Notes: generated by a model not told the origin, from the letters alone. A stretch of 64,000 nucleotides of DNA from Cedecea davisae DSM 4568 (GCF_000412335.2 NZ_KE161030.1:576953-640952), one strand, 5' to 3'; positions 8,426-18,646 are shown, numbered from the stretch's first letter. Made by a program: numbers and translations.

Positions 8426-10984
8426 ATGGCGGGGAATGACCGCGAGCCGATTGGACGTAAAGGAAAAGCAACACGTCCGGCAAAAGAGAAGGTGAGCCGT
8501 CGTCAGGTCAGGGATGAGGATTATGACGACGATTACGAAGATGACGACTACGAAGACGAGGAGCCAATGCCGCCGCGTAAAGGAAAAGGTAAGGGTAAGG
8601 GATCGGGCCGCCCGTCGAAAAAACGCCGCTTCTTCTGGCTGCTGGTGAAGCTGGCTATCATCTTCACAATTGCGTTTGCCATCTACGGGGTTTATCTCGA
8701 CCAGCAAATCCGCAGCCGCATTGACGGCAAAGTCTGGCAACTGCCGGCGGCGGTATACGGCCGCATGGTCAACCTTGAACCGGATATGCCGTATAACAAG
8801 GCGGAGATGGTCAAGCTGCTGGAAGCGACCCAGTACCGCCAGGTTTCGAGCATGACTCGCCCGGGCGAGTTTACCGTGCAGGGCAACAGCATCGAGCTCA
8901 TCCGTCGTCCGTTTGACTTCCCGGACGGGAAAGAAGGGCAGATCCGCGCTCGCCTGGTGTTTGACGGCGGGCGTCTGGAATCTATCCAGAATATGGACAA
9001 TAACCGCAGCTTCGGGATTTTCCGCCTCGACCCGCGCCTGATAACCATGCTCTCTTCGCCAAACGGCGAGCAGCGCCTGTTTGTGCCGCGCTCTGGCTTC
9101 CCGGACCTGCTGGTAGATACGCTTATCGCTACCGAAGACCGCCATTTCTATGAACATGACGGGATTAGCATTTATTCCATCGGCCGTGCGGTGCTGGCTA
9201 ACCTGACGGCGGGGCGTGCGGTGCAGGGCGGCAGTACGCTGACCCAACAGCTGGTAAAAAACCTGTTCCTGACCAACCAGCGTACGCTGTGGCGTAAAGC
9301 CAACGAAGCGTACATGGCGATTATCATGGACGCCCGCTATGACAAAGACCGCATTCTGGAGCTGTACCTGAACGAGGTTTACCTCGGCCAGAGCGGTGAC
9401 GATCAGATTCGCGGCTTCCCGCTGGCGAGTCTTTACTACTTCGGCCGCCCGGTTGACGAGCTGAGCCTCGATCAGCAGGCGCTGCTGGTGGGCATGGTCA
9501 AAGGCGCGTCGCTATATAACCCGTGGCGTAATCCGAAGCTGGCGCTGGAGCGTCGTAACCTGGTGCTGCGCCTGCTGCAAGAGCAGAAGGTTATCGACCA
9601 GGAGCTGTACGACATGCTGAGCGCCCGTCCTCTGGGCGTGCAGCCGCGCGGCGGCGTTATTTCCCCGCAGCCTGCCTTTATGCAGATGGTGCGTCAGGAG
9701 TTGCAGGACAAGCTGGGCGATAAAGTGAAAGATCTCTCCGGCGTGAAGATCTTTACCACCTTTGACTCCGTTTCTCAGGATGCGGCTGAAAAAGCCGTAA
9801 CCGAAGGCGTTCCGGTACTGCGCGCTTCGCGCAAGCTGAACGATCTGGAAGCGGCGATGGTGATTGTTGACCGCTTTACCGGTGAAGTTCGTGCCGTGGT
9901 CGGCGGGGCGGAGCCTCAGTTTGCGGGCTTCAACCGCGCATTGCAGGCTCGTCGTTCTATCGGCTCGCTGGCAAAACCGGCGACCTATCTGACGGCGCTA
10001 AGCCAGCCGGACACATTCCGCCTGAATACCTGGCTTGCCGATGCCCCAATTGGCATCAAGTTGTCGAATGGGCAGGTATGGTCGCCGCAAAACGATAACC
10101 ACCAATATAGTGGGCAGGTGATGTTGGTTGACGCCCTGACGCGCTCTATGAACGTGCCGACCGTCAACCTCGGGATGACGCTGGGTCTACCGGCTATTAC
10201 CGATACCTGGACTAAGCTCGGTGTGCCAAAAGACCAGCTGAATCCGGTTCCGTCGATGATCCTGGGGGCGCTGAACCTGACGCCGATTCAGGTCGCGCAG
10301 GCGTTCCAGACCATTGCCAGCGGCGGTAACCGCGCAACGCTGTCTGCGCTGCGTTCCGTTATTGCCGAAGACGGCACGGTGTTGTACCAGAGCTTCCCGC
10401 AGGCCGAACAGGCCGTTCCGGCTCAAGCCGCTTACCTGACGCTGTTTGGTATGCAGCAGGTTGTGGCTCGCGGTACGGGTCGTGCGCTGGGCGGTAAATA
10501 CCCGAACCTGCATTTGGCGGGTAAAACGGGGACCACCAACAACAATGTGGATACGTGGTTTGCCGGTATTGATGGCCGGGAAGTTACCATTACGTGGGTT
10601 GGCCGCGATAATAACCAGCCGACCAAACTGTACGGTGCCAGCGGCGCGATGTCCCTGTATCAGCGCTATCTGTCGAACCAGTCGCCGATCCCTCTGGATC
10701 TGACCGAGCCGGAAGATATCGTCGATATGGGCGTCAACAGCGCGGGCTACTTCCAGTGCGGAGGCGGGGGCGACCGCATTCTGCCGGTATGGACGACGAA
10801 TCCAAATGCGTTGTGCCAGCAGAGCCAGCAGGAAGAGCAGTCGGCTAATCCATTTAGCCAGACTCCTGCGGGCCAGCAGCCTCAACAGCAGCCGCAGCAG
10901 CAACCTCAGCAACAGCAGCCCGCTCAGGAGCAGAAGAGCGACGGCGTTGCCGGTTGGATCAAAGATATGTTCGGCGGTAACTAA
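8426..10984 (+). CDS. mrcB: Penicillin-binding protein 1B, bifunctional peptidoglycan synthase
   Basis: PBP1b polymerises lipid II into glycan and cross-links peptides on the periplasmic side of the inner membrane. The 852-residue protein has an acidic Asp/Glu/Tyr-rich N-terminal tail (about 29-46) and a Lys/Gly/Arg stretch. One membrane helix follows at about 69-88, then the UB2H domain (binding LpoB in E. coli). The GT51 transglycosylase has [12 protein letters not shown] and [12 protein letters not shown], and the transpeptidase has SLAK and KTGT. A Met at 48 (EEPMPP) corresponds to the internal start used for the short gamma form in E. coli. The C-terminus is a Gln/Pro repeat followed by [11 protein letters not shown]. 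The start at 8426 has GGAGAA upstream. Confidence 0.97.
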   Translation: MAGNDREPIGRKGKATRPAKEKVSRRQVRDEDYDDDYEDDDYEDEEPMPPRKGKGKGKGSGRPSKKRRFFWLLVKLAIIFTIAFAIYGVYLDQQIRSRIDGKVWQLPAAVYGRMVNLEPDMPYNKAEMVKLLEATQYRQVSSMTRPGEFTVQGNSIELIRRPFDFPDGKEGQIRARLVFDGGRLESIQNMDNNRSFGIFRLDPRLITMLSSPNGEQRLFVPRSGFPDLLVDTLIATEDRHFYEHDGISIYSIGRAVLANLTAGRAVQGGSTLTQQLVKNLFLTNQRTLWRKANEAYMAIIMDARYDKDRILELYLNEVYLGQSGDDQIRGFPLASLYYFGRPVDELSLDQQALLVGMVKGASLYNPWRNPKLALERRNLVLRLLQEQKVIDQELYDMLSARPLGVQPRGGVISPQPAFMQMVRQELQDKLGDKVKDLSGVKIFTTFDSVSQDAAEKAVTEGVPVLRASRKLNDLEAAMVIVDRFTGEVRAVVGGAEPQFAGFNRALQARRSIGSLAKPATYLTALSQPDTFRLNTWLADAPIGIKLSNGQVWSPQNDNHQYSGQVMLVDALTRSMNVPTVNLGMTLGLPAITDTWTKLGVPKDQLNPVPSMILGALNLTPIQVAQAFQTIASGGNRATLSALRSVIAEDGTVLYQSFPQAEQAVPAQAAYLTLFGMQQVVARGTGRALGGKYPNLHLAGKTGTTNNNVDTWFAGIDGREVTITWVGRDNNQPTKLYGASGAMSLYQRYLSNQSPIPLDLTEPEDIVDMGVNSAGYFQCGGGGDRILPVWTTNPNALCQQSQQEEQSANPFSQTPAGQQPQQQPQQQPQQQQPAQEQKSDGVAGWIKDMFGGN

Positions 10985-10995
10985 GTTGACTCTTT

Positions 10996-11019
10996 ACCCT
11001 CTCCCGCCCGGGAGAGGGT
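10996..11019. repeat. CCCTCTCCC intergenic dyad, copy 2
   Basis: ACCCTCTCCC-GCCC-GGGAGAGGGT lies 11 bases after mrcB and is followed by TTCCTT. The arms match copy 1 exactly at the nine core positions. It may double as the mrcB terminator, although the U-tract is poor. Confidence 0.75.
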
Positions 11020-11108
11020 TCCTTATCCTAAATTTCACACCTCAATAACACCCTATAAACCATCCGGTTATTTCTTAATCCCTTAGCTATTGCGAGGATG
11101 TGAAGCGC

Positions 11109-11138
11109 TTGCTATGCACGATTCGTTTCGTCTATTAT
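11109..11138 (+). promoter_or_regulatory. Candidate fhuA promoter
   Basis: TTGCTA (11109-11114) and TATTAT (11133-11138) are 18 bases apart, placing the likely transcription start at about 11145, on the edge of the Fur box. Confidence 0.6.
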
Positions 11139-11146
11139 CCTGCGGG

Positions 11147-11165
11147 CATAATAATAATTATCGTT
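11147..11165 (+). promoter_or_regulatory. Fur box upstream of fhuA
   Basis: CATAATAATAATTATCGTT matches 13 of 19 positions of the Fur consensus GATAATGATAATCATTATC and sits just after the candidate -10. Fe-Fur bound here would block the promoter, giving iron-repressed expression of the fhu operon, as in E. coli. Confidence 0.8.
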
Positions 11166-11201
11166 TACGTTATCATTTACTACTTCATCAGAGAAAATAT
11201 C

Positions 11202-13409
11202 ATGGCGCGTTCATTCACTGGTCAGCCAGCCAAAAACCCTGTCCGTAAGCTTGCCCTGTTTGTCGCTGCGGCGGTGGGAAGCGTAAGCGTAAGCAGCTTT
11301 GCTGCGGGCACTAATAGCACCCAAAAAGAAGACACTATTACGGTTTCTGCCAGCGCTGTACCGGCGGAAAGCGCATGGGGTCCGTCACCGACGATTGCGG
11401 CCAAGCGTTCCGCAACCGCGACCAAAACCGACACCCCAATTGAAAAGACGCCACAGTCTATTTCCGTGGTAACCCGCGAAGAGATGGACACCCGTCAACC
11501 GCAGACGGTGAAAGAAGCTCTGGATTACACCCCTGGCGTGTTCTCTACTCGTGGAAGTTCTTCAACTTATGATGTTGTATCCATTCGTGGTTTCACGACA
11601 TCTTCGACCGTTAACACTAACCAATATCTGGATGGAATGAAGCTGCAGGGAGATAACTACTCTGAGGCTTCTATGGATCCTTATTTCCTGGAGCGTGTTG
11701 AGCTGCTGCGTGGCCCTGTTTCTGTGCTTTATGGTAAAAGCCATCCTGGCGGCGTAGTGAGTATGGTCAGCAAGCGCCCAACGACCGAGCCGCTGCACGA
11801 AATACAATTTAAAATGGGCACCAACAACCTGTGGCAGACTGGTTTCGACTTCAGCGATGCGCTGGATGATAACGGTGAATTCTCCTACCGCCTGACTGGA
11901 TTAGGCCGCAGCGAAAATGCTCAGCAAGATATGGTTAAATCAAATCGCTATGCTATTGCTCCATCCTTTAGCTGGCGTCCTGATGACAAAACAGATTTCA
12001 CGTTCCTGAGTAATTTCCAAAGCGATCCGAACGCAGGTTATTACGGCTGGCTTCCTCGCCAGGGAACGGTTGTTCCTTACGTTGATGCCAATGGCAATTC
12101 TCATAAATTACCAACTGATTTCAATGAAGGTGAGAGAGACAACAAAATGTCTCGTCGCCAGCAAATGGTTGGATATAGCTTTGCGCACGAGTTCAACGAT
12201 ACCTGGACCGTTCGCCAGAATCTTCGCTATACACGTATTCACACGCTTTATGATTCCGTTTACGGAAATGGCTATATCTCTCCTGGACAGATTAGTCGTG
12301 CTTACGTTCGTTCTGACGAGGATCTTAATAACTTCTCAGTAGATACTCAGGCACAGGCTAAATTTGCCACTGGTGCGGTTGACCATACTCTGTTGACCGG
12401 CGTTGATTACATGCGTATGCGTAACGACATTGATGCTATGTATGGCTCTGCTGACCCACTTAGCATGAGTAATCCGCAGTACGGCAATGCGAACGTTGTG
12501 ACTAACTTCCCTTATGCAGTCATTAACCGTCAGCAGCAGACGGGACTTTACATGCAGGATCAGGCTGAGTGGAACAGGTTTGTTCTGACGCTGGGTGGCC
12601 GATATGATTTTGCTAAAACGTCTACCTTTACGCGTTCCTCAGGAACCCTGGCTGAGGTTAACGATAAGCAATTCACATGGCGCGGTGGCCTGAATTATCT
12701 CTTCGATAATGGCATCTCCCCTTACGTAAGCTACAGCGAATCCTTTGAACCGGTGTCAGGCTCTACCAGGCAAGGTAAGCCGTTTGATCCGTCTAAAGGG
12801 AAACAGTACGAAGCGGGTGTGAAATACGTACCTAAAGACATGCCGGTAACGGTAACCGCTGCCGTTTATCACCTGACTAAAGACAAGAACTTAACTGTCG
12901 ATCCTGACAATAGTGCCTTTAGTGTTCAGGGTGGGGAAATTCGCTCACGCGGTCTGGAGCTGGAAGCTAAAGCCGCTGTTAACGCAAATATCAACCTGAC
13001 CGCTTCCTACACATACACTGATGCTGAATATACTCATGACACGCTGTATCAGGGTAAGCGTCCGGCAGAAGTTCCACGTAACATGGCCTCTCTCTGGGCT
13101 GATTACACCTTCCACGAGACCGCGCTGAGTGGATTCACCTTCGGGGCTGGTGCTCGTTATGTTGGTGCAACATCCAGCTTCTACGCCTCCGGTCCGCAGG
13201 TGAATGATACGTTTAACGTGCCGAGCTATACCGTTGCTGATGCTATGGTTAAATACGATCTTGCTCGTTTCGGATTACCTGGCTCTTCCGTCGCTGTGAA
13301 CGTCAACAATCTGTTTAACCGCGAGTATGTCTCAAGCTGCTACCGCGATTACGCATGCTATTGGGGCGCAGAGCGTCAGGTGGTTGCCACCGCGACCTTC
13401 CGCTTCTAA
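11202..13409 (+). CDS. fhuA: TonB-dependent ferrichrome outer-membrane receptor FhuA
   Basis: FhuA imports ferrichrome-type siderophores across the outer membrane using TonB energy, and is a receptor for several phages and colicin M in E. coli. The 735-residue product starts MARSFTGQ (11202), with a signal peptide ending near SSFAA. It then shows the TonB box DTITVSA, the plug domain (QSISVVTREEM, LLRGPVSVLYGKSHPGG) and a 22-strand barrel ending in the C-terminal Phe (ATFRF). The Cys pair in SSCYRDYACYWG near the end is kept. The large extracellular loop encoded at 12250-12315 is shorter than in E. coli and lacks the CSDPA...QC cysteine pair. Fur box and promoter lie upstream; fhuC follows after 48 bases. 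Confidence 0.96.
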   Translation: MARSFTGQPAKNPVRKLALFVAAAVGSVSVSSFAAGTNSTQKEDTITVSASAVPAESAWGPSPTIAAKRSATATKTDTPIEKTPQSISVVTREEMDTRQPQTVKEALDYTPGVFSTRGSSSTYDVVSIRGFTTSSTVNTNQYLDGMKLQGDNYSEASMDPYFLERVELLRGPVSVLYGKSHPGGVVSMVSKRPTTEPLHEIQFKMGTNNLWQTGFDFSDALDDNGEFSYRLTGLGRSENAQQDMVKSNRYAIAPSFSWRPDDKTDFTFLSNFQSDPNAGYYGWLPRQGTVVPYVDANGNSHKLPTDFNEGERDNKMSRRQQMVGYSFAHEFNDTWTVRQNLRYTRIHTLYDSVYGNGYISPGQISRAYVRSDEDLNNFSVDTQAQAKFATGAVDHTLLTGVDYMRMRNDIDAMYGSADPLSMSNPQYGNANVVTNFPYAVINRQQQTGLYMQDQAEWNRFVLTLGGRYDFAKTSTFTRSSGTLAEVNDKQFTWRGGLNYLFDNGISPYVSYSESFEPVSGSTRQGKPFDPSKGKQYEAGVKYVPKDMPVTVTAAVYHLTKDKNLTVDPDNSAFSVQGGEIRSRGLELEAKAAVNANINLTASYTYTDAEYTHDTLYQGKRPAEVPRNMASLWADYTFHETALSGFTFGAGARYVGATSSFYASGPQVNDTFNVPSYTVADAMVKYDLARFGLPGSSVAVNVNNLFNREYVSSCYRDYACYWGAERQVVATATFRF

Positions 13410-13457
13410 CTTGTCTCCCGGGCACGGTTCGCCGTGCCCTTCACTAAGATGGCTACC

Positions 13458-14255
13458 ATGCAGGATAAACACCTTCATCCCGACACCACTTTTAGCCTCA
13501 CCGATGTCACCTTCCGCGTGCCCGGGCGCACCTTACTCCATCCGCTTTCCATCACCTTTCCGGTGGGCAAAGTCACCGGCCTGATTGGCCACAACGGTTC
13601 CGGTAAATCGACGCTGCTGAAAATGCTCGGTCGCCATCAGAAGCCGTCGGACGGGGATATTCTGCTTAACTCGCAGCCGCTGGATAGCTGGAGCAGCAAG
13701 GCTTTTGCTCGCCAGGTTGCCTATCTGCCGCAGCAGTTGCCCGCGGCCGAAGGGATGACGGTACGTGAACTGGTGGCGATTGGTCGTTATCCGTGGCACG
13801 GGGCGTTGGGGCGTTTTGGCGTAGCCGATCGTGAACAGGTCGACGAGGCTATTAGCCTTGTGGGGCTGAAGCCGTTTGCCCATCGCCTGGTGGACAGCCT
13901 TTCCGGCGGTGAGCGCCAGCGCGCGTGGATTGCGATGCTGGTGGCGCAGGATAGCCGCTGCCTGCTGCTTGATGAGCCAACCTCCGCGCTGGATATTGCT
14001 CACCAGGTTGATGTCCTCGCGCTTATTCATCGCCTTAGCCAGGAGCGTGGCCTGACGGTGATTGCCGTTCTGCATGATATCAATATGGCCGCACGCTATT
14101 GCGACAACCTGGTTGCGCTGCGCGGCGGAGAAATGATTGCTCAAGGCTCGCCGCAGGAACTGATGCAAAGCGAGACGCTGGAGCATATCTACGGCATTCC
14201 GATGGGCATCCTCCCGCATCCGGCGGGCGCTGCGCCGGTAAGTTTTGTTTACTGA
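13458..14255 (+). CDS. fhuC: Ferric hydroxamate ABC transporter, ATP-binding subunit
   Basis: FhuC hydrolyses ATP to drive FhuB-mediated import of ferric hydroxamates from FhuD. It has Walker A GHNGSGKST, Q-loop LPQQ, ABC signature LSGGERQR, Walker B LLLDEPTSALD and switch His in VLHDINMA. The 265-residue product matches the family length when started at MQDKHLHP (13458). Two upstream in-frame ATGs (13434, 13449) have no better ribosome-binding site. The stop TGA shares one base with the fhuD ATG. Confidence 0.95.
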   Translation: MQDKHLHPDTTFSLTDVTFRVPGRTLLHPLSITFPVGKVTGLIGHNGSGKSTLLKMLGRHQKPSDGDILLNSQPLDSWSSKAFARQVAYLPQQLPAAEGMTVRELVAIGRYPWHGALGRFGVADREQVDEAISLVGLKPFAHRLVDSLSGGERQRAWIAMLVAQDSRCLLLDEPTSALDIAHQVDVLALIHRLSQERGLTVIAVLHDINMAARYCDNLVALRGGEMIAQGSPQELMQSETLEHIYGIPMGILPHPAGAAPVSFVY

Positions 14256-15154
14256 TGAGCGGCATAAATGACTTCCTGTTAACCCGTCGCCGCCTTCTGG
14301 CGGCGATGGCGCTTTCACCGCTGCTGCTGAAGATGAATGCCGCCCATGCGGCAACGCCCGATGCGAACCGCATCATTGCGCTTGAGTGGCTGCCGGTGGA
14401 GCTGATGATGGCCCTGGGCGTTACGCCGATGGCTGTCGCCGATATCCCTAACTACCGCATCTGGGTTAATGAACCTAAGCTACCTGAAGATGTGGTAGAC
14501 GTTGGCCTGCGCACCGAGCCTAATCTGGAGCTGATGGCGCAGCTCAAACCTTCTCTGATCCTCTACTCCGCAGGCTACGGTCCGTCGCCGGAGAAAATCA
14601 CCCGCATCGCGCCGGGGCTTGGATTCAACTTTAACGATGGCTCCGGCAAACCGCTGGACGTTGCCCGCAAGTCTTTAATTCAGCTTGGCGACACGCTTGG
14701 CATGCAGCAGGCCGCCAGCCGTCATCTGGCCGGATTTGACTCATTTATCGCCAGCATGCGGCCGCGTTTTGCCGCTCGCGGCGATCGCCCGGTGCTGCTG
14801 ATGTCATTCCTGGACAACCGCCACGCGCTGGTTGTCGGCAAACACAGCCTGTTCCAGCAGGTGATGGATCTGCTCGGCGTGAAAAATGCCTGGCAGGAAG
14901 AAACCAATTTCTGGGGAACTGCGGTGGTTGGTATAGAGCGGCTGGCGGCGATTAAAGATGCTGATGTGCTGTGTTTTGATCATAAAAACGAGGCTATAGC
15001 TCGCCAGGTTGCGGCCACGCCGCTGTGGAAGGCGATGCCGTTTATTCGCCAGAACCGTTTTCAGCAGGTTCCCGCTGTCTGGCTGTACGGCACGACGATG
15101 TCGGCGATGCATTTCGCCAGCGTGCTGGATGACGGGCTGAGGAGCATCTCATGA
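14255..15154 (+). CDS. fhuD: Ferric hydroxamate periplasmic binding protein
   Basis: FhuD binds ferric hydroxamates in the periplasm and delivers them to FhuB. The N-terminus TRRRLLAAMALSPLLL followed by AHA looks like a twin-arginine signal; E. coli FhuD is a known Tat substrate. Core motifs are IIALEWLPVELMMALG, VGLRTEPNLELM and TNFWGTAVVGIERLA of the class III (BtuF-like) binding proteins. The start at 14255 overlaps the fhuC stop (TGATG) and gives 299 residues. A longer open frame from 14099 lies inside fhuC and is not used. The end overlaps fhuB by four bases. Confidence 0.95.
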   Translation: MSGINDFLLTRRRLLAAMALSPLLLKMNAAHAATPDANRIIALEWLPVELMMALGVTPMAVADIPNYRIWVNEPKLPEDVVDVGLRTEPNLELMAQLKPSLILYSAGYGPSPEKITRIAPGLGFNFNDGSGKPLDVARKSLIQLGDTLGMQQAASRHLAGFDSFIASMRPRFAARGDRPVLLMSFLDNRHALVVGKHSLFQQVMDLLGVKNAWQEETNFWGTAVVGIERLAAIKDADVLCFDHKNEAIARQVAATPLWKAMPFIRQNRFQQVPAVWLYGTTMSAMHFASVLDDGLRSIS

Positions 15155-17130
15155 TTCGTCGCCATTTTATTTTCCCTGCGGCGCTGCTGCTGATGCTGTT
15201 TATTGCTGCATTCTGGCTGACGCTGCACAACATGAACGGCGTGCTGCCTTCCGCGCAGTGGAGCCGCGCTTTTGCCAGGCCGGATCTCGACAATATTCAG
15301 CAGATGTTGTTCCACTACAGCTCGCTGCCGCGGCTGACTATTTCGCTGCTGGTGGGTGCAGGTCTGGGGCTGACAGGCGTTCTGTTCCAGCAGGTGCTGC
15401 GTAACCCGCTGGCCGAGCCGACAACCCTTGGCGTTGCCAGCGGCGCGCAGCTTGGCGTAACGGTTGCCACGCTTTGGGTTCTGCCGCAGGCGGCTCAGCC
15501 GTTTGCCGCCCTGATGGGGGCCGCGCTCGTCGGCCTGCTGGTCTTCGGCGTAGCCTGGGGAAAACGGATGTCGCCGGTGACGCTGATCCTCGCGGGGCTG
15601 GTGCTCAGCCTTTACTGCGGGGCGGTTAACCAGCTGCTGGCTATTTTCCATCACGATCAGCTGCAAAACATGTTTTTGTGGAGCACCGGCTCGCTGAATC
15701 AGCAGGACTGGAGCAGCGTTGAGGCTCTGTGGCCGCGCCTGCTGGGCGGTTTGCTCTTGACGCTGTTGCTCCTCAGGCCGCTCACGCTGATGGGGCTGGA
15801 CGACGGCGTTGCGCGTAACCTTGGTCTGGCGCTGTCGCTGGTTCGCCTTGCGGCTCTGGCGCTGGCTATTGTTCTCAGCGCCCAGTTGGTCAATGCGGTA
15901 GGAATTATCGGCTTTATCGGCCTGTTTGCTCCGCTGCTGGCAAAAATGTTGGGCGCCCGCCGCCTGGCCGCTCGTCTGTTCCTTGCGCCGCTCATCGGGG
16001 CCTTGATTCTCTGGCTGTCCGATCAGATTGTTATCTGGCTGGCAGGCGTGTGGGGGGAAATATCTACCGGCACGATTACCGCGCTTATCGGTGCGCCAAT
16101 TCTGCTGTGGCTGCTGCCGCGCCTGCGTACCAGCGGCGCGCCTTCGATGAGCGCCGGAGACAATATTCCGGCGGAGCGCCAGCGGGTTGTGCTGTGGCTC
16201 CTCGTCAGCCTTGGCGTTCTGCTGGTGGCGATAGCCGCCGCGCTGGCGCTTGGCCGTGATGCTCATGGCTGGCGTTGGCTGAGTGGCGAACTGTTTGATG
16301 ATGTTCTGCCATGGCGCTGGCCGCGCGTGATGGCTGCGTTAACCGCAGGTGTGATGCTGGCGGTCGCGGGAAGCCTGATCCAGCGCCTGACCGGCAATGC
16401 GATGGCCAGCCCAGAAGTGCTGGGCATTAGCTCCGGGGCGGCGTTTGGCGTGGTGCTGATGTTGTTTATCGTGCCGGGCAATGCCTTCGTCTGGCTGCTG
16501 CCTGCCGGTAGCCTTGGTGCGGCGGCCACCCTGCTGATTATTATGATTGCCGCCGGGCGCGGAGGCTTCTCGCCGCAGCGTATGTTGTTGGCGGGGATGG
16601 CGCTCAGCACCGCATTCACCATGTTATTGATGATGCTGATGGCAAGCGGCGATCCGCGTATGGCAACGCTGCTAACCTGGATCTCAGGTTCGACCTATAA
16701 CGTTACCGGAGATCAGGCGGTAAGAACGCTGGTGGTTATGGCTATCCTGCTGGCGATAACGCCGCTGTTCCGCCGCTGGCTGGCTATTCTGCCGCTGGGC
16801 GGGGCGACTGCCCGCGCGGTTGGTATGGCGATAACGCCTTCACGGCTGGCGCTTCTGCTGCTGGCTTCCGCGCTGACCGCCGCCGCGACGCTTATCGTCG
16901 GGCCTTTAAGCTTCGTTGGCCTGATGGCGCCGCATATCGCACGCATGCTTGGCTTCCGCAGAGCGATGCCGCAGGTGGCGATTGCCGGGGTTCTCGGGGG
17001 CATATTGATGATTCTGGCTGACTGGTGCGGCAGGATGATTATGTTCCCGAACCAGGTTCCGGCTGGGCTGCTGGCGACGTTTATCGGCGCGCCATACTTC
17101 GTTTATCTGCTGAGAAAGCAGGGGCGGTAG
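15151..17130 (+). CDS. fhuB: Ferric hydroxamate ABC transporter, fused double permease
   Basis: FhuB is the inner-membrane channel of the ferrichrome importer. Unlike most BtuC-type permeases it is a tandem fusion of two homologous halves, so one chain replaces the usual dimer. The first half shows GLTGVLFQQVLRNPLAEP; the second shows the matching AGSLIQRLTGNAMASPEVLG. Each half ends with a GxxGLxAPHIAR-like coupling region (FIGLFAPLLAKMLGA and FVGLMAPHIARMLGF). The protein is 659 residues, nearly all hydrophobic helices. The ATG overlaps the fhuD stop (ATGA), completing a tightly coupled fhuACDB operon. Confidence 0.96.
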   Translation: MIRRHFIFPAALLLMLFIAAFWLTLHNMNGVLPSAQWSRAFARPDLDNIQQMLFHYSSLPRLTISLLVGAGLGLTGVLFQQVLRNPLAEPTTLGVASGAQLGVTVATLWVLPQAAQPFAALMGAALVGLLVFGVAWGKRMSPVTLILAGLVLSLYCGAVNQLLAIFHHDQLQNMFLWSTGSLNQQDWSSVEALWPRLLGGLLLTLLLLRPLTLMGLDDGVARNLGLALSLVRLAALALAIVLSAQLVNAVGIIGFIGLFAPLLAKMLGARRLAARLFLAPLIGALILWLSDQIVIWLAGVWGEISTGTITALIGAPILLWLLPRLRTSGAPSMSAGDNIPAERQRVVLWLLVSLGVLLVAIAAALALGRDAHGWRWLSGELFDDVLPWRWPRVMAALTAGVMLAVAGSLIQRLTGNAMASPEVLGISSGAAFGVVLMLFIVPGNAFVWLLPAGSLGAAATLLIIMIAAGRGGFSPQRMLLAGMALSTAFTMLLMMLMASGDPRMATLLTWISGSTYNVTGDQAVRTLVVMAILLAITPLFRRWLAILPLGGATARAVGMAITPSRLALLLLASALTAAATLIVGPLSFVGLMAPHIARMLGFRRAMPQVAIAGVLGGILMILADWCGRMIMFPNQVPAGLLATFIGAPYFVYLLRKQGR

Positions 17131-17132
17131 GT

Positions 17133-17183
17133 AACCCCTCACCCGAACCCTCTTCTTTCCGGGAAGAGGGCCGGGGTGAGGGT
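17133..17183. repeat. CCCTCTTC/CCCTCACCC nested dyad, copy 3
   Basis: A nested palindrome fills the gap between the convergent fhuB and hemL genes. The outer arms are CCCTCACCC and GGGTGAGGG, the inner arms CCCTCTTC and GAAGAGGG. It is a longer relative of the dyads at 8280 and 10996 and could act as a bidirectional terminator. Confidence 0.75.
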
Positions 17184-17188
17184 AAAGA

Positions 17189-18469
17189 TTACAGCTTCGC
17201 GAACACACGACGCGCGGCGTCGATGGTCTTCTGAATATCTTCTTTAGAGTGGGCGACGGACATAAAGCCCGCTTCAAATGCCGAAGGCGCGAGGTAAATG
17301 CCTTCTTCCAGCATCAGATGGAAGAAACGCTTGAAGCGCTCAACGTCGCACGTCATCACGTCTTTATAGTTGGTCACGGTTTCTGCATCGGTGAAGAACA
17401 GGCCGAACATACCGCCAACGTTATTTACCACCAAAGGAATGTTTTCAGCTTTAGCCGCTTTCAGCAGGCCGCTTGCCAGCATTTCGGTCAGCTCTGTCAG
17501 CGTCTGGTGAATGCCAGGCTGAGAAACTTCGGTCAGGCAGGCGTAGCCCGCAGCCATGGCAATTGGGTTACCGGAAAGCGTGCCAGCCTGGTAAACCGGG
17601 CCGGTTGGAGCCAGCGCGTCCATGATTTCACGACGGCCACCGAAAGCGCCTACCGGCATCCCGCCGCCGATGATTTTGCCAAGGCAGGTCAGATCCGGCT
17701 CAACATCGTAGTAAGACTGAGCGCCAGCCAGCGCCACGCGGAAGCCGGTCATCACTTCGTCGATGATCAGCAGCGCGCCGAATTCGTCGCACAATGCACG
17801 CAGGCCAGGCAGGAAGTCGGCGTTTGGTGGGATGCAGTTCATGTTGCCCGCAACCGGCTCAACGATGATACAGGCGACGTCCTGCGGATATTGTTCAAAC
17901 GCCTCGCGCACGGAAGAGAGATCGTTATAGGTGCAGGTCAGCGTGTGTTTGGCGAAATCAGCAGGCACGCCCGGTGAGTTCGGCTGGCCGAGGGTCAGCG
18001 CGCCGGAACCCGCTTTTACCAGCAGGCAGTCAGCGTGGCCGTGGTAGCAGCCTTCGAATTTGATGATTTTGTCACGGCCGGTATAGCCGCGAGCCAGGCG
18101 AATGGCGCTCATGGTGGCTTCGGTGCCGGAGTTAACCATACGCACCATATCCATTGTCGGCACCAGTTCTGTAACCAGTTCCGCCATTTTGACTTCCATT
18201 TCGGTCGGTGCGCCGAAGCTCAGGCCGCGCTCAACGGCTTCGATGACCGCGTTGCGGATGGCCGGGTGGTTGTGGCCGAGCACCATTGGCCCCCACGAAC
18301 CGACATAATCGATATAGGCCTTACCGTCAGCGTCATACAGATAAGCCCCGTCCGCACGCTCGATAAACAGTGGCACACCGCCCACGCCGGTAAAGGCGCG
18401 TACCGGTGAGTTAACGCCGCCGGGAATGACCTGGCGGGCTGCGGCGTACAGGTTTTCAGACTTACTCAT
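17189..18469 (-). CDS. hemL: Glutamate-1-semialdehyde 2,1-aminomutase
   Basis: HemL converts glutamate-1-semialdehyde to 5-aminolevulinate, the C5 route into tetrapyrrole synthesis. It is a fold-type I PLP enzyme of 426 residues. Visible are the phosphate and cofactor regions [16 protein letters not shown] and [20 protein letters not shown] with the PLP-nitrogen Asp, and [16 protein letters not shown] with the Schiff-base Lys. It is transcribed alone, convergent with fhuB and divergent from clcA. Placing it beside the iron-uptake operon follows the E. coli order; iron and haem supply are related, but no shared regulation is visible. Confidence 0.97.
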   Translation of the reverse strand: MSKSENLYAAARQVIPGGVNSPVRAFTGVGGVPLFIERADGAYLYDADGKAYIDYVGSWGPMVLGHNHPAIRNAVIEAVERGLSFGAPTEMEVKMAELVTELVPTMDMVRMVNSGTEATMSAIRLARGYTGRDKIIKFEGCYHGHADCLLVKAGSGALTLGQPNSPGVPADFAKHTLTCTYNDLSSVREAFEQYPQDVACIIVEPVAGNMNCIPPNADFLPGLRALCDEFGALLIIDEVMTGFRVALAGAQSYYDVEPDLTCLGKIIGGGMPVGAFGGRREIMDALAPTGPVYQAGTLSGNPIAMAAGYACLTEVSQPGIHQTLTELTEMLASGLLKAAKAENIPLVVNNVGGMFGLFFTDAETVTNYKDVMTCDVERFKRFFHLMLEEGIYLAPSAFEAGFMSVAHSKEDIQKTIDAARRVFAKL

Positions 18470-18646
18470 GAATCGGCTCCTGATTCGTGGAAATGGTGAC
18501 AGCGGTCTATTCTATGTGAAACCCGCGCCACGTTGAAATATTTGCCCAAATCAAACGTTACGGTTTATTAGGGAATTTAATAAGACGTTGGCGTAATCAG
18601 TGGGTAAAATGCCCGCCTTATTTGTATGACTAAACTGCATGAGCCG

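Noticed and set aside
8198..9247. A 349-codon minus-strand frame across the hrpB-mrcB gap
   Set aside because: It runs through a terminator and a palindromic repeat and is a shadow of mrcB. The repeated PLPLGEGW-like residues come from the CCCTCTCCC dyad.
10860..10930. Gln/Pro repeat at the end of mrcB as a tandem repeat array
   Set aside because: The CAG/CAA-rich stretch is a coding low-complexity linker also known in E. coli PBP1b; no non-coding role is indicated.
14099..14254. Upstream extension of fhuD inside fhuC
   Set aside because: The added residues are not conserved, and the ATG at 14255 overlapping the fhuC stop precedes a proper twin-arginine signal.
18588..18610. TTGGCG and TAAAAT as a clcA promoter
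   Set aside because: The two elements are only 11 bases apart, too close for sigma-70.
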